Of a stretch of DNA of 64,000 nucleotides, positions 22,320 to 32,559 are shown in pieces. The stretch spans positions 216,297,473-216,361,472 of the forward strand of contig JARYHS010011408.1 of NCBI GenBank assembly GCA_031002005.1, in the 5' to 3' direction. The stretch comes from Vandiemenella viatica. Taxonomy: Eukaryota; Arthropoda; Insecta; Orthoptera; Morabidae. How positions within the stretch are numbered: the first letter of the stretch is position 1; each line of letters begins with the position of its first letter. The notes below the pieces were generated by a model, which was not told the origin of the DNA, did not search any database, and saw only the letters and a list, made by a program, of their open reading frames with translations. The translations under genes and the position numbers were made by a program.

Positions 22320-22412
22320 CAGGGCCGGCCTTAGGGGGGGGGGGGGGGTAAGCGGGTCAAATGTACCCGGGCCCGCCGACTAATGGGGCTGCAGTTCCTA
22401 GCGCCGGCCCTG
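22320..22412. mobile_element. 93-bp hAT mini-element
   Basis: Ends CAGGGCCGGC (22320) and GCCGGCCCTG (ending 22412) are perfect inverted repeats. Identical 8-bp flanks GTAGAGCT are at 22312-22319 and 22413-22420. The interior has a run of about 15 G. Its insertion duplicated the terminus of the TAGAGCT element. Confidence 0.92.
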
Positions 22413-23215
22413 GTAGAGCTTTAGCAAACCGTATGTATTCGTTACTGAGTAACGGGTTCGTCGCCTGACTAGAAGTACCGAATCGTTACTCACAAATTCA
22501 TTTCGTTACTCGCATGTTTCATTAATCGCATTTATCGTATAGATAAAAGTTTGATTCGATAAACGACGTGTCATGTGGTAGCTGGAACGGTTCGCCCAGC
22601 GATTGAACGAGCAGGTGTTTGTTTTGAAATTAGTTGATTTAAGTGGGCTGCGATTGTGATATTAGTTATTATTCTGAAGTATGTAATATTCAGTGCAGTA
22701 AATCAGATGTACGAACAAATACCTAAATTACCTCCTACTTAAAAACGAAATACTTTGATGAGATTATAATATTTGTTAAATACATGTCACATTATCATAT
22801 CAGGCTTGTATGCAGGGTTTTAAGTAGGCTACTTTAAAAAATAACCGTCATTAGCCATTGTCACTAGATATGTCAGTCAGGTGAAAGGTGACGTCTTTTT
22901 TGTATGCAAACAGGTGTTCGTTTTGAAATTAGATTATTCTTTCGTATATAATATTCTTTATGGTAAGTCAAGTGTACATTCAGAGGTTTTCCGTAAGATC
23001 CACGTGATAATTACTTTACTTATCCAAATGAACAACTTACGTAAATTTATTTTATTAAATAAACAATTTACTTAAACTTTACCAAGTACGAACGAAATCG
23101 TCCCGTATCCGACGCGACTCGATGCGATGCTTCATGCAGTGTTCGATTACATTAAAAGTAACGATTCGAACTTAACGGGTATTGATTGGTTTAGTAACGA
23201 ATACATGCGGTTACA

Positions 23216-23300
23216 GGGTGCAGGAAAGGGGGAAGATGGGTGTGTAGGGAAATTGCCACCGGAGCGTGCGCTCCATCGCAATTTAATTTAATTAAAAGCA
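23216..23300 (+). repeat. LINE family A, 3' tail only
   Basis: GGGTGCAGGAAAGGGGGAAG and GGGAAATTGCCACCGGAGCG, followed by TGCGCTCCATCGCAATTTAATTTAAT. The stem arms GGAGCG and CGCTCC pair perfectly. It is a very short (about 85 bp) 5'-truncated insertion or relic. Confidence 0.85.
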
Positions 23301-23528
23301 GTCATGTAACTTGTAGTGCTATTGATATATATTTCTAGTCTATAACGATTTTCGAGTGTCAAACGCCCGCGAATTACGGAAACTCCACATTTAACTATCA
23401 AGTAGCAGACACAACCTATCAGGCGTTCAGCAGCAAGATATTCGAAAATTCTTGGTGATTTTTCAGGCAAATGAACAAGCGTCTACATTAATCCCAATAC
23501 GGAATTACTCGTTACTTTTACAGCTCTA

Positions 23529-24114
23529 GTCAGCGGAACCACTGACCCACGCACGCGGTACTGCCTCATGTCTCAACCATTATGGCTGAAGAGCCTTGAT
23601 CTCAATCTTGAGTTTGATCTGATGTTAAATTACCTGCAAATACCGTTAAATCGCCGGCCGACTTTCGACTCGTAACCTGCACGCCTACTACGCCTCCCGT
23701 CAGTCAGCGTCAAGCCCTTAAGGTACCATACACCATTCGGTTTAATATCACGGAATGAACAATTGCTCAAGACACACACACACAGCTGTTACTACGCACA
23801 GCTAATGCCTGAATAAATCGATGTGTTCCCACGCACGACTTCCATTTTAGCGGTAATACCCTATCTCCCACTAATATCTTTATTGCTGGAAATGGTGTCT
23901 GAATAATCAAATCACTATCACCATAAAGATCAGAGGACCTACCAAGGGCTGCTAATAGACGACTGTAATTTCACTCCAACTAAGTGCCTAGAACTTATGC
24001 CTTCGGTCCTGTTTACACCCACCACCCTTGGCAGACACAGTCAGTCCGGCTAACAGACCATATGACAAATTAAACCCTGTGTCATAAGTGGTCCGCCACA
24101 TTATGAAACGTTTC
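23529..24114. other. No gene recognised (PDE7 intron 1)
   Basis: Intronic sequence without motif; a short (CA)n run near 23773. Confidence 0.5.
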
Positions 24115-24235
24115 AGAGTTCGCTCGGAACTAACATTAGGGGGAAGGCGGGTTCAACCACCAGCATTTAGACTTCCCGACGTCACTGAAGTCGAATGTCT
24201 GGAAGGTTCTTTCAGAAGGCCGGAGATTGCATAAT
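24115..24235 (+). repeat. SINE family 1, worn partial copy
   Basis: GTTCGCTCGGAACTAACATT, GGGGGAAGGCGGGTTCAACC, CACTGAAGTCGAATGTCTGG and AAGGTTCTTTCAGAAGGCC keep the family 1 order. The 3' part is lost. Confidence 0.55.
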
Positions 24236-24671
24236 TCAATCGCCAGGTGGTTTCCGCTTTCAACAAACTCGAGGTTCTTGAAGAAATAATGAACGGTAAA
24301 TTGTTGGTTACGTAGTTTCTGCATTTAGACAAGAGAGATACTTCTCAATTCTGTTAGTTGCGGTATCGTATGAAAAGTGATGCACTTGGACGTGGCCGAT
24401 TAAACATAGACTCGTACAAATTGTTTATCACTAACGATGTTGCACGATGGAAGACGGTGCTGTAGTTGTTAGTGTAATAATTTAATTTTAGTTTGCTTCA
24501 AGAATTTGCGGAGATAATTGAACAAACCTGAGTTGGTCATGTTACAGTGTTTATGTCGTCCGAAGAGTTGCACAAAAGGAATGGCAGAATTAAGCCATTA
24601 ATCAACTGGCAACCTGGCCTACGATTACAGCAGAAGTAATCAAATTAATAGTATTTTAGCAACTGAGTAAC

Positions 24672-24751
24672 AATTTTTTCCCCATGCTGTCACATTAGTG
24701 GTGATTATGGCCCCATAAATCACTAGTAATGTGACAGCGCGGGAACAAAAT
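24672..24751. repeat. 80-bp near-palindrome (mini-MITE)
   Basis: The arm 24672-24706 (ATTTTTTCCCC, GCTGTCACATTA) is complementary to 24718-24751 (TAATGTGACAGC, GGGAACAAAAT) with a few mismatches. The loop, 24707-24717, is itself nearly symmetric. Intronic, non-coding. Confidence 0.8.
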
Positions 24752-24939
24752 CTCTCCGTCAGTCGCTATAATCCTCCTACTAATGAACAGGGTCTTCATG
24801 GTCTGCGATATTAACGACGACTCAGGAAAGCCACTTACAACAGTGCAACCAAGTAAAACTTTAGTACCTATGGACAGAGCAAACAGGTTCTCCGATAATC
24901 AATCAGAAGAGCTGTATTTTTCAGATTTTCTTTTCGCTT

Positions 24940-25385
24940 CTAAGATGCAGTATTCTCTTCAGCGGTACTCTTTCCAGCACTTCAGAAGCGGAGGGATGTA
25001 AGCTGAATAGATAGTAATTTCATGGTTGTCGCAGGTCTTTCCACGTTTGGGAATGGCCTTGACCTTAGCGACTGCCCTTCTGGGAAATGCCTTTTGAAGC
25101 ATGCACGCATTGTGGAGCCTGGTAAAGAGTACTATCCCTTTTGGAGGCAGGTTTTTAAAACGTGCTGTCAGTTCCTGAAGTTTACTTTTGGCCAATTATT
25201 TGATAATTTTCCAAATATCGCCTTGTTTTGCGAGTTGCAGCTCGTCCTCCACTGCCACGTTCCTGATGTTTAGTGCAGTGATCTTTATGTCGTCGGTCGT
25301 TTGTGCTTCAGGTGCTGTTAACTTGATTAAAGTTTGCCTCACTATATCCTGTTTACTCCAAACTAGCTGCTCAAAGTCATGTTTT
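24940..25385 (-). mobile_element. Jockey-like LINE remnant
   Basis: The minus-strand frame 25195-24959 contains FKNLPPKGIVLFTRLHNACM, then KAFPRRAVAKVKAIPKRGKT. This is the segment that precedes the RT catalytic core in Jockey-clade elements (the spacer leading to YRPISLL). Upstream, up to about 25385, the reading continues with broken frames (IRNVAVEDELQLAKQGDIWK). SINE family 2 inserted at its upstream edge. Confidence 0.65.
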
Positions 25386-25387
25386 CC

Positions 25388-25560
25388 TGGCCTCGCTATT
25401 CACCTCACCGCCCCATCCCTTCCTACCTCTCCAAGCAAATCGCTGTGTCCAGGTAGGCAGGTGGCTAATTTCCTCTTCGCATGTAGCGGTAAGGGCAGCG
25501 GAGTGGGGATAGAGCAGACTGACCTCGAGCCGCCTCTTAACTATAGGTTCCCTGAGGCTA
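25388..25560 (+). repeat. SINE family 2, partial copy
   Basis: CTCGCTATTCACCTCACCGC, TCGCTGTGTCCAGGTAGGC, GGTAAGGGCAGCGGAGTGGG and CCTCGAGCCGCCTCTTAACT align with 8205-8360. The B box region and 3' half are absent. Confidence 0.8.
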
Positions 25561-25639
25561 AGAACTACTTGTCTATTGTTCAGCGCGAGATATGTCATTT
25601 AGGCTTCCCACTTTTCCATTTTTAGTACCCGCAGGCATT

Positions 25640-27354
25640 TTCTTAGTTCTTTTGTGAGTTGCCTGTATCTCCGCTTGTTAAGGAGACCAAAATAACTTTC
25701 CGTAAATTTCTGGATGTATTTTTAAGTTAGCGGAGATTTTCGATGTCAGATGGCAGGTCTTTGTTGTTAATTCTTTAGTATTTAGTTACTACTAAAAACC
25801 TCTCATCTACTTCTGACAGCACTCAAACGAAATGGTTTATTCCTGTTCTTTTAGTTGATGACAGCTTAAATGTAGTTTTTATTTTATTATGGACATTCTA
25901 CTGCAATTACTCCGGTCCACTTCTTTAGCCCTCTTCTCCTTGTTGTGAGATAGGACCGAGAACCTTATGTGGAGCAAATCAGGTTGCTTTTGTCCGAAAT
26001 TGATGGAAATGCAGTGGAATGTACCTACTTCAATAAACACCGTGGATGATCAAAAATGATGGCAGCGATTTCTCTGTATAACTTCTAAGTGTATCTGGAC
26101 TTCCAACTACACAGTATAAGGCTTATGGTTAGTGTATCTTTTAAACATCTGAAAAATTGTGCAATAGAATTGATTCAAAGTAGTTTGCATGGAAAGTAAT
26201 CTGACCAATGCTCAAACTTTAATGTACTGTGACGCTGGCTGAATATATACTCTCATTCATAGAGATTTTGTGTTAAAAGAGTACATCTTCCTGGAAGTGA
26301 TAACTTCATCATGACAATCTGTGTAGACAGATGCTCCACATTGTAATATTGACCTCTAAATCAAGTGTGTCTTCTATTAGACAGCTGTACGTATTATGCT
26401 AAAATTCATGTTTTTGTTACCGGTAGAAAAGTGAAAGCATTGTTTACATATAAATTTCGTAAACAATCTAAATCTCTAGAACGAGACTAGGAACTTAAGA
26501 AAATGGTTAAATTAATTCTGACAAATTACTTTAGGCATATGCAACTAACAAGTATAAACAAATGAATATATTAGTGCAAAGATTTATTAAGCTTCAGTTA
26601 CAAGTGTCTCTCTGAACTATATGCTGATTTTACACAGAGTACTTAATAAGTGATGGATTTCAATATCTGCCTATCACAGGCTACTGAAACTAAACATGAT
26701 ATCGCATGTACTGAAGATCAACAACACATGTGCAAACATACTACAACTGTTTATCACAGAACTCGTGGACTCTTTTTCAGAAAGGCCGACAGTGTTGTTG
26801 GTTTTGCACACGGTTTTCTGGACAAGTGTATTTCCTTAAATGTGAGCTTTATGTAATTTCATATCAGCAATAGGTACACAGTCAACAATAGGTACTATCT
26901 TGTTAACCACCATTTATACCTCAAAACTAAAAGCCTTCATATGCATGTGGTGATACAGTACTCATTTCTCTCAGGGGAACAGATATATTTTTGTGACACC
27001 ACAGTTGTAGTACATCCCTATATTTTCAAACGGTCTTGTATGCCAAAACCATCTTCTTCACGAGACTCCTAGTTATCACCAAAACATGATAGCACCTTCA
27101 AAACCAGTAAGTGTTTAATCAGTTTTCCGTAGTTAGAAAACACTATAAGTTCACCTTCGAAAGATGGTGATTTTCTACTTCTCAGCTGTTTAATTGTTTC
27201 TAATAATTATTAGATCAACAATAGGATATTGATCTCAGTAAGTTATACAATGATTTAAGTAATTTTGATTCTCAGTGACTACTACAACTATTCTATCATA
27301 TTGCCAGATTTGCAAGTTTTAATTTTTTCAGTAAATGTTTATAATTTTTTTGTA
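25640..27354. other. No gene recognised (PDE7 intron 1)
   Basis: AT-rich intronic sequence. The 68-codon frame at 26650-26856 has no motif and is not bounded by convincing splice sites. Confidence 0.5.
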
Positions 27355-27775
27355 GATTTGTGGTTGATAAAGAAGCTGGAATAGGATTCATTGGAAGACA
27401 AGATGAAGGTGAAGTGAGTCATGGGAGAGTACAAAGCATATATTGTTGATGAGATGTGGAATAATTTTGGTGTAAGAATTAGTAGTAGTGCATGGAAGGG
27501 AAAGGAGGACCTTGACCACAGGCTGGCACTTGATTTTAGGCACAAGAGTGTAGGAATATTTTCTTTCATAGATAATGATGTCAAGTTACCAAAGTTAAGT
27601 TTGAATAAGTTACCAAGAAAAATGATCAATAATTTACCAAAAATGATGAAAGAATTTAAAGTTGACATTTGTAGCGTGCAAAATAGGCGGGTACTTGAAA
27701 GAGGAAAAATGTATGTGTAGGGAAATTGCCATTAGAGTGTGCACTCCATCACAATTAAACTGAATTAATTAATCT
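27355..27775 (+). mobile_element. LINE family A, 3' end fragment
   Basis: AAAGAAGCTGGAATAGGATT, GTGCATGGAAGGGAAAGGAG, CTTGATTTTAGGCACAAGAG and GGGAAATTGCCATTAGAGTG with GTGCACTCCATCACAATTAA. Aligned to 33560-33945 of the long copy. The stem-loop here is GAGTGTGCACTC, changed from the usual GAGCGTGCGCTC on both sides so pairing is kept. Confidence 0.85.
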
Positions 27776-28319
27776 TGATTCACAAAAACGAAAAGATACC
27801 AATCATTTTGAGAAGGAAATGTGCGATCCAAAGCTATGACTATAATGTACAGAAAATTTGGACTATGCTGGTACATTACTTTGTTTGTTGTTACAGTTGT
27901 CACTCACTGATAATGTAAGTAACCAACCTAACTGGAACCGCAGTTTCCATTAATGGTATAAACAGAATTGGTTTAGTGGATGTGTTCCATGGAACCATTT
28001 GAAATGTATTGGTAATATTAAATTTGATTATTTCTTGCGTTGTATAAATCTTATTATGAAAGAATAGCAGCTCAGTGTAATTTTGCCATTCTTTCCCATA
28101 TTCTCTTGGTTTTGTGTGATGCATTGAACTTACTGTAGGCCTATACGGCAATATGTGATGTAACTTGAGCTATCTACTTTAACTTTTTTATCAGTTGGTC
28201 AAACATTTCCGTCATATGATAAATCCTGTTACTACCTTACACCCTTTACCATTTGAAAGATATAGTGTTAATGTTTGTGTAGAATGCTCTGTTTGCTGAG
28301 GGTCTTGTTTGTGTTGCAG

Positions 28320-28383
28320 TGTGTCCTGGACAGAGTGTGGCAGTGGCCCTTCAATGCATTCACCTTGGATACTGTCACAGGGG
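28320..28383 (+). CDS. Pde7: PDE7-type phosphodiesterase, exon 2 of 7 seen
   Basis: Bounded by TTTGTGTTGCAG and GTCAGT. It enters in phase 0 directly after GQVQ and encodes [21 protein letters not shown] plus one base. In PDE7 enzymes this short segment follows the conserved GQA tail and contains the W-x-F-D-x-F pattern at the start of the catalytic fold; the spacing and the tryptophan/phenylalanine positions are kept. The 64-base length leaves one base of a glycine codon completed by the next exon. Confidence 0.9.
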
Positions 28384-28734
28384 GTCAGTATAATATTTGT
28401 TTTTATCTTCTAGGATATATGATACTATTGATATAACAGATATCAAAATTTCACTTCGAGCGTTAATTTGAAAACTACTTTTGACCTATTACCATAGTCG
28501 GGTTGGATAAAATCTCATATTGGTAAAAAGGCCTACAAGAATAGAGGTGTAAAAAAATGATGAAAAGGATTCTGCTGCTAGGTAGTAGCCATGGGGGTAG
28601 TGTAGGTCCACTTTTACGGACAGTGAAACAAGTGAACTGAGCCCAATCGGAAGCATTAGTACTTGAACTTGACATTTTAGGAGAAGAATGCAGTTTCAAA
28701 TACCTATCTGGTTATCTATATCACAGTTTCCAAT

Positions 28735-28870
28735 ACTTTTCCGATATCATCCCCTCCATGAGAATACCAGAATGGTTCCTTCAAACAGCTGTGGCCTATT
28801 TCCTTCTCCCCAATACTCTCTTGCCTCTAATGACCCCTACACCAAACCAGCATAAAACCACAAGAAAATT
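28735..28870 (+). repeat. SINE family 1, 3' part
   Basis: ATCCCCTCCATGAGAATACC, GAATGGTTCCTTCAAACAGC, TGTGGCCTATTTCCTTCTCC and CTTGCCTCTAATGACCCC follow the tail order of family 1. The tRNA-like head is missing. Confidence 0.65.
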
Positions 28871-28889
28871 GAAAGGGGTGTCTCAAAAA

Positions 28890-29780
28890 GAAGTATGAGA
28901 AACAATTATGAGTACACCAGGCCCAGTAAACGAGTTTAGTAACTTAATAGAGATGAAAAAACCACAAATAGTTATAGGATTAAAGTCTTGGTTACATGAA
29001 TGAGTTCTGCACGATGAGGGTTATAGAGATAGAGGAGGATCTGGTGGAAGACTGTTCATACTGGTTAGCAGAGTTAGCAGTGGTCATAGTCATGAGTTAG
29101 TTAGGTTAGATTCTGGAGGGATAAAAAAAAGGATTGTTGTTGCTTACCATCTTAGAAAAATGAGTTACCAAGATGAAGACCTGGTGGAGAAATTAAATTA
29201 ATGTTAAGAGATGAGCAAATTTATATTTATCAGATTTTAAATGGGAAGAAAATAGGAGTATTGACACGATTGATTAGTGATTTGCAAATACCTTAGTGAG
29301 GGAAGAAGAATTTACAGGAGATTTGAGCACAAGGGTATAGAACATGTCGAACTTCTTTTTAATAATTTTGTTGAATCTCTGATAATAGTTGGAATAAGTG
29401 ATCATGAAGCAGTTTTGTTGATTGTATAAGGGTTAATTAAAGAGAGGGGATCATAGATACAATAATAATAAAAGCAGATATTCTAGAATTGCACATATAT
29501 TTCAGGGAAAGGTAAATTATGTGAAATGAGGTCACCGGTACAGAGTGGAGAGAAAATGGAAACAGTTATACAGGAAATAAGAATGGCAGAGAAATGTTTA
29601 TTCTAAAATAAAAATTAAGAAAAGCACAGAATCAACACACTATAATACCGAGTTGAGAGCGGTTAGAAGAGAACGCAATATTTACGAAAGGCAAGGCAAA
29701 ATGGAACACTTAGAAATGAACCGACTATGAAATTAGAAATAAGTCTTGTGGATTTCTGAAGGAGCTACATAAATAAGCTC
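28890..29780 (+). mobile_element. LINE endonuclease-domain remnant
   Basis: Across frames the translation gives KPQIVIGLKSWLHE (where ESWL is usual in apurinic-like endonucleases), RGGSGGRLFILVSRV and, near 29390, VGISDHEAVLLIV, matching the endonuclease -SDH- motif. Many stops and frameshifts. This could be the 5' part missing from the truncated family A copies, but no overlap proves it. Confidence 0.6.
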
Positions 29781-30502
29781 AAAATACAAGAGTGCTGTAA
29801 TAGTTTTGAGTGAACTGTTAAATTTAAAATTAGCAGTATTGTTATTTTTTATAGTAAAGTAGTTGGCTGAAACTCCATGATCACATTTATGATTGCTATT
29901 ATGAAGTATAGATGTTGCAATAATCATAATTCATTTTGACCATTAACAATTAAATTGATGAACTGCTTTAGATACTGAATAGAGTTGCATAGTAATTCAT
30001 TTGTGGTAAGCTGTATCTTATGGATGAATTGTGGGTAGAGGGGGAGCCTTTATTGAGAGGATCACTTAAAACCAGAGTTGCTGGATTGTTTCATATAAAA
30101 GGAAGATGGTGGAATTATTTCTCTTGCATTAGCTGTAATATTAATCTTATTGTTATTTGGGCACTTAGTCTTAGATGAGGAAGGGAGTGGAGACTGTTTA
30201 ACCCTGAATTTTCAATCGTAGATTTAATGTATTTGAACATTTTTGTTTTATTTTAAATAGTTTCACTTGGCTCTCAAGTTAATTAGATTCAACAGTTCAT
30301 ATAAAGTATGATGATATGATATATTCTCTTCTGAAGCTTATTCATTATTAATTTGAGAGCTCTAGGATGGAAGTTAAAATCTTCCACCTTTTATGTCTTA
30401 CAATTTAAAATATCTTGTACATTGAATTTTTTCTTTTAGATGACATTGCTGATTTATTAAGTAATTTCAACAATTTTGAAGTATTCTTAATCTATATTTC
30501 AG

Positions 30503-30598
30503 GTCGATCTCTGCCAGTTCTATGTGTTCATCTGTTCCATTGGTATGGCCTAATGGAACACTTCAATCTGGATGTTGTCAGGATATGGAAGTTATTCA
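30503..30598 (+). CDS. Pde7: PDE7-type phosphodiesterase, exon 3 of 7 seen
   Basis: Follows TCTATATTTCAG and ends before GTAAGT, a strong donor. Two bases complete the glycine codon of exon 2, 31 full codons follow, and one base is left over. The peptide runs [20 protein letters not shown] then [11 protein letters not shown]. It corresponds to the helix-rich start of the PDE catalytic domain, where SL...F-LHGL...F-LD is found in PDE7 relatives. In PDE8 this block reads differently, which is part of the reason for choosing PDE7. Confidence 0.92.
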
Positions 30599-30859
30599 GT
30601 AAGTATCAGTGTATCAGTTGTACATTATAAGTTCTGGAAATTATTTATTCAAGTAACTCTTTGCATTTTCATGTAGCCTTTATTTTTTAAACTCTATTTG
30701 TTAGATCATTTGGTCTTTGCTTTTCAGACTAAAAAGCACTATCTAGCATTTTTCCTTAACAAAAGTGTCAGTGACAAGAATTATTAGCTATGAAGCTGTT
30801 TACACTGTATTTCCTTGTTTAATGTAAACAAATGTTCTCAAATCCTATCTTAATCTTTG

Positions 30860-30990
30860 TGTAATTTAATTTGATTGAACATATGTTCCAGTGGCAATTT
30901 CCCTAGCACCCATTTTCCTTTTTCTATTATTTGGCACTTTTTATAATTCTTTCAGTGTTTATGAAAAATTATTTAGCATTTCATTTGGTG
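30860..30990 (-). repeat. LINE family A, 3' tail, minus strand
   Basis: On the complement: AAAAAGTGCCAAATAATAG, GGGAAATTGCCACTGGAAC with the perfect palindrome GAACATATGTTC in the stem-loop position, then AATCAAATTAAATTACAC. Very diverged from the other copies except for the pairing. Confidence 0.7.
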
Positions 30991-31539
30991 ACTAACCAAA
31001 AATATCTTTTTCAACAAATTTAAAGGAACACTTAAATACACTAATCTCAGTTACTGTATTTAATTTGTAACCTGTCTTCTCAATAATAATAATAATAATA
31101 ATCATTGCTGCAATGTGATACCAAAATAATTATGAAGCTGAGTTCTGAAAACCCTAAACATAGATGTGCTGCTAATACTTCAATAAGCACAAATGGTACA
31201 GATATAATCTTATCAGCATACTTAACATCTGAGATATATGTTGCAGGAAGCTGTATGTATCTGACTGAATGGTAAATCATGCCTCTTCTGAACATCCCAC
31301 CATGCTGATGACTCTTTGAGAACCATTACTTGTTCTTATAATCAGAGATTACTCATTTCTGTTATTACATACAAACATGTTCCGTTAATAGTAGATTACT
31401 GTTCTTTTGGTCACTCCATCTGACAGTTATTTCATTTGCGTGTTCATTGCTTTTCAAGTTTTTTGTATGTATATGGAGAAATATAGCTGCAGCTAAACTA
31501 TATAAATTTTTGCTGTATGATTGACTTATAAATATAATA

Positions 31540-31865
31540 TAATTGAATTAAATTGCGATGGAGCACACACTTCAGTGGAAATTTCCATAATCATCTAATT
31601 ACATGCTTCTTACTAGCATATTATTATTATTACCATCTTACATACTTTCAGTTTTAAATTCCTCCCCCATCTTCTTTTGTAAATTTTAATTTTAAATTCC
31701 TTTTGCTTTTTCGGTAAATTATTGATGACTTCCCTTGGTAACTTATGCCATTCCCTGACACCCTTACCCACAAAAGAAAATTTCCCCACTCCCTTATGCA
31801 TAAAATCATGTGCCAGCTTTTGCTCATGGTCATCTTTTCCCTTCCATGCAGTTTTAACGAGCAAA
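31540..31865 (-). mobile_element. LINE family A, 3' end fragment, minus strand
   Basis: The complement gives TGCATGGAAGGGAAAAGATG, CATAAGGGAGTGGGGAAATT, TCTTTTGTGGGTAAGGGTGT, CAGGGAATGGCATAAGTTAC and the tail GAAATTTCCACTGAAGTGTG, then GCTCCATCGCAATTTAATTC. The translated part (AWKGKDDHEQKLAHDFMHKG) equals the end of the long copy. 5' truncated. Confidence 0.85.
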
Positions 31866-32049
31866 AGGCAATTAATTTTGTAAAACATGTATTCGGAAAG
31901 AAAGAATTTTATACACTCAACTTGTGCTACATAAAGCTGATGTATATTTATTTTATTCTTATTATTAAAACGATTAAAATTGTGTCTATACAATATATTT
32001 TATGTTGGAACCACTAAACCAGACAACATCTGAATTACTTTTGTTTCAG

Positions 32050-32150
32050 CTCTGGTAGAAGCAGGTTATCATAGTACAAACCCTTACCACAATTCAATTC
32101 ACGCAACAGATGTAACACAAGCGATGCACTGCTTCCTCCAAGAAGAGAAG
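32050..32150 (+). CDS. Pde7: PDE7-type phosphodiesterase, exon 4 of 7 seen (HNxxH motif)
   Basis: Follows TTTTGTTTCAG; the donor is AAG|GTGAGA. Two bases finish a threonine codon and 33 codons follow, ending in phase 0. The peptide is [20 protein letters not shown] then [27 protein letters not shown] contains the class I PDE signature HNxxH; its first histidine is the general acid that protonates the leaving 3' oxygen during cAMP hydrolysis, and its second is a metal ligand. The VTQAMHC run is characteristic of PDE7. Confidence 0.95.
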
Positions 32151-32559
32151 GTGAGATATGAAATTAATTTTATACCATGATAAGAATATAATATAGTTAC
32201 AAAGATCTTACAAAATTTCATTTATATTACTTCAAGAGCTGGTAAATGATAGTAATAAATAAGGCACTTTTGAAAATAGATCTGTCATTAAGTATTACTG
32301 GCATACTGTGAGAAATTCATTTTAGTTCTCAATTGCACCCCCTTCCAAATACTTTGATACCATTCATGTGTGTTCTATACCACTATAATATACTGGAATA
32401 AAAGGCTGATTGAGATTTTTTTACCATAGTTCTCTTATTTCCCTGGAACATTCTCTCATTATCCTCTCTAATAGAAGCAGGACTTAACAAATCTTTCCCA
32501 ATCTTCTATCCAGTATGTTCTGCCCAACAGATCTTATAACAAAATGATATCATACTTTT

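Larger units (their letters stand above)
22313..23528. mobile_element. Candidate hAT element with TAGAGCT...AGCTCTA ends
   Basis: The left end TAGAGCT (interrupted by the mini-element below) continues TTAGCAAACC, and the right end reads GTTACTTTTACAGCTCTA. The motif CGTTACT/AGTAACG recurs near both ends (22437-22515, 23155-23220, 23510), like the subterminal repeats of hAT elements. Expected 8-bp flanks do not match (GTTGGCAG against GTCAGCGG), so the borders or the family may be wrong. No transposase was recognised. Confidence 0.45.

Noticed and set aside
22313..23528. Calling the TAGAGCT element firmly as hAT
   Set aside because: The 8-bp flanks differ, so it was kept only as a candidate.
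26650..26856. 68-codon frame in PDE7 intron 1 considered as an extra exon
   Set aside because: The peptide continuity between the 21952 and 28320 exons leaves no gap to fill, and it does not have a clear acceptor-donor pair.
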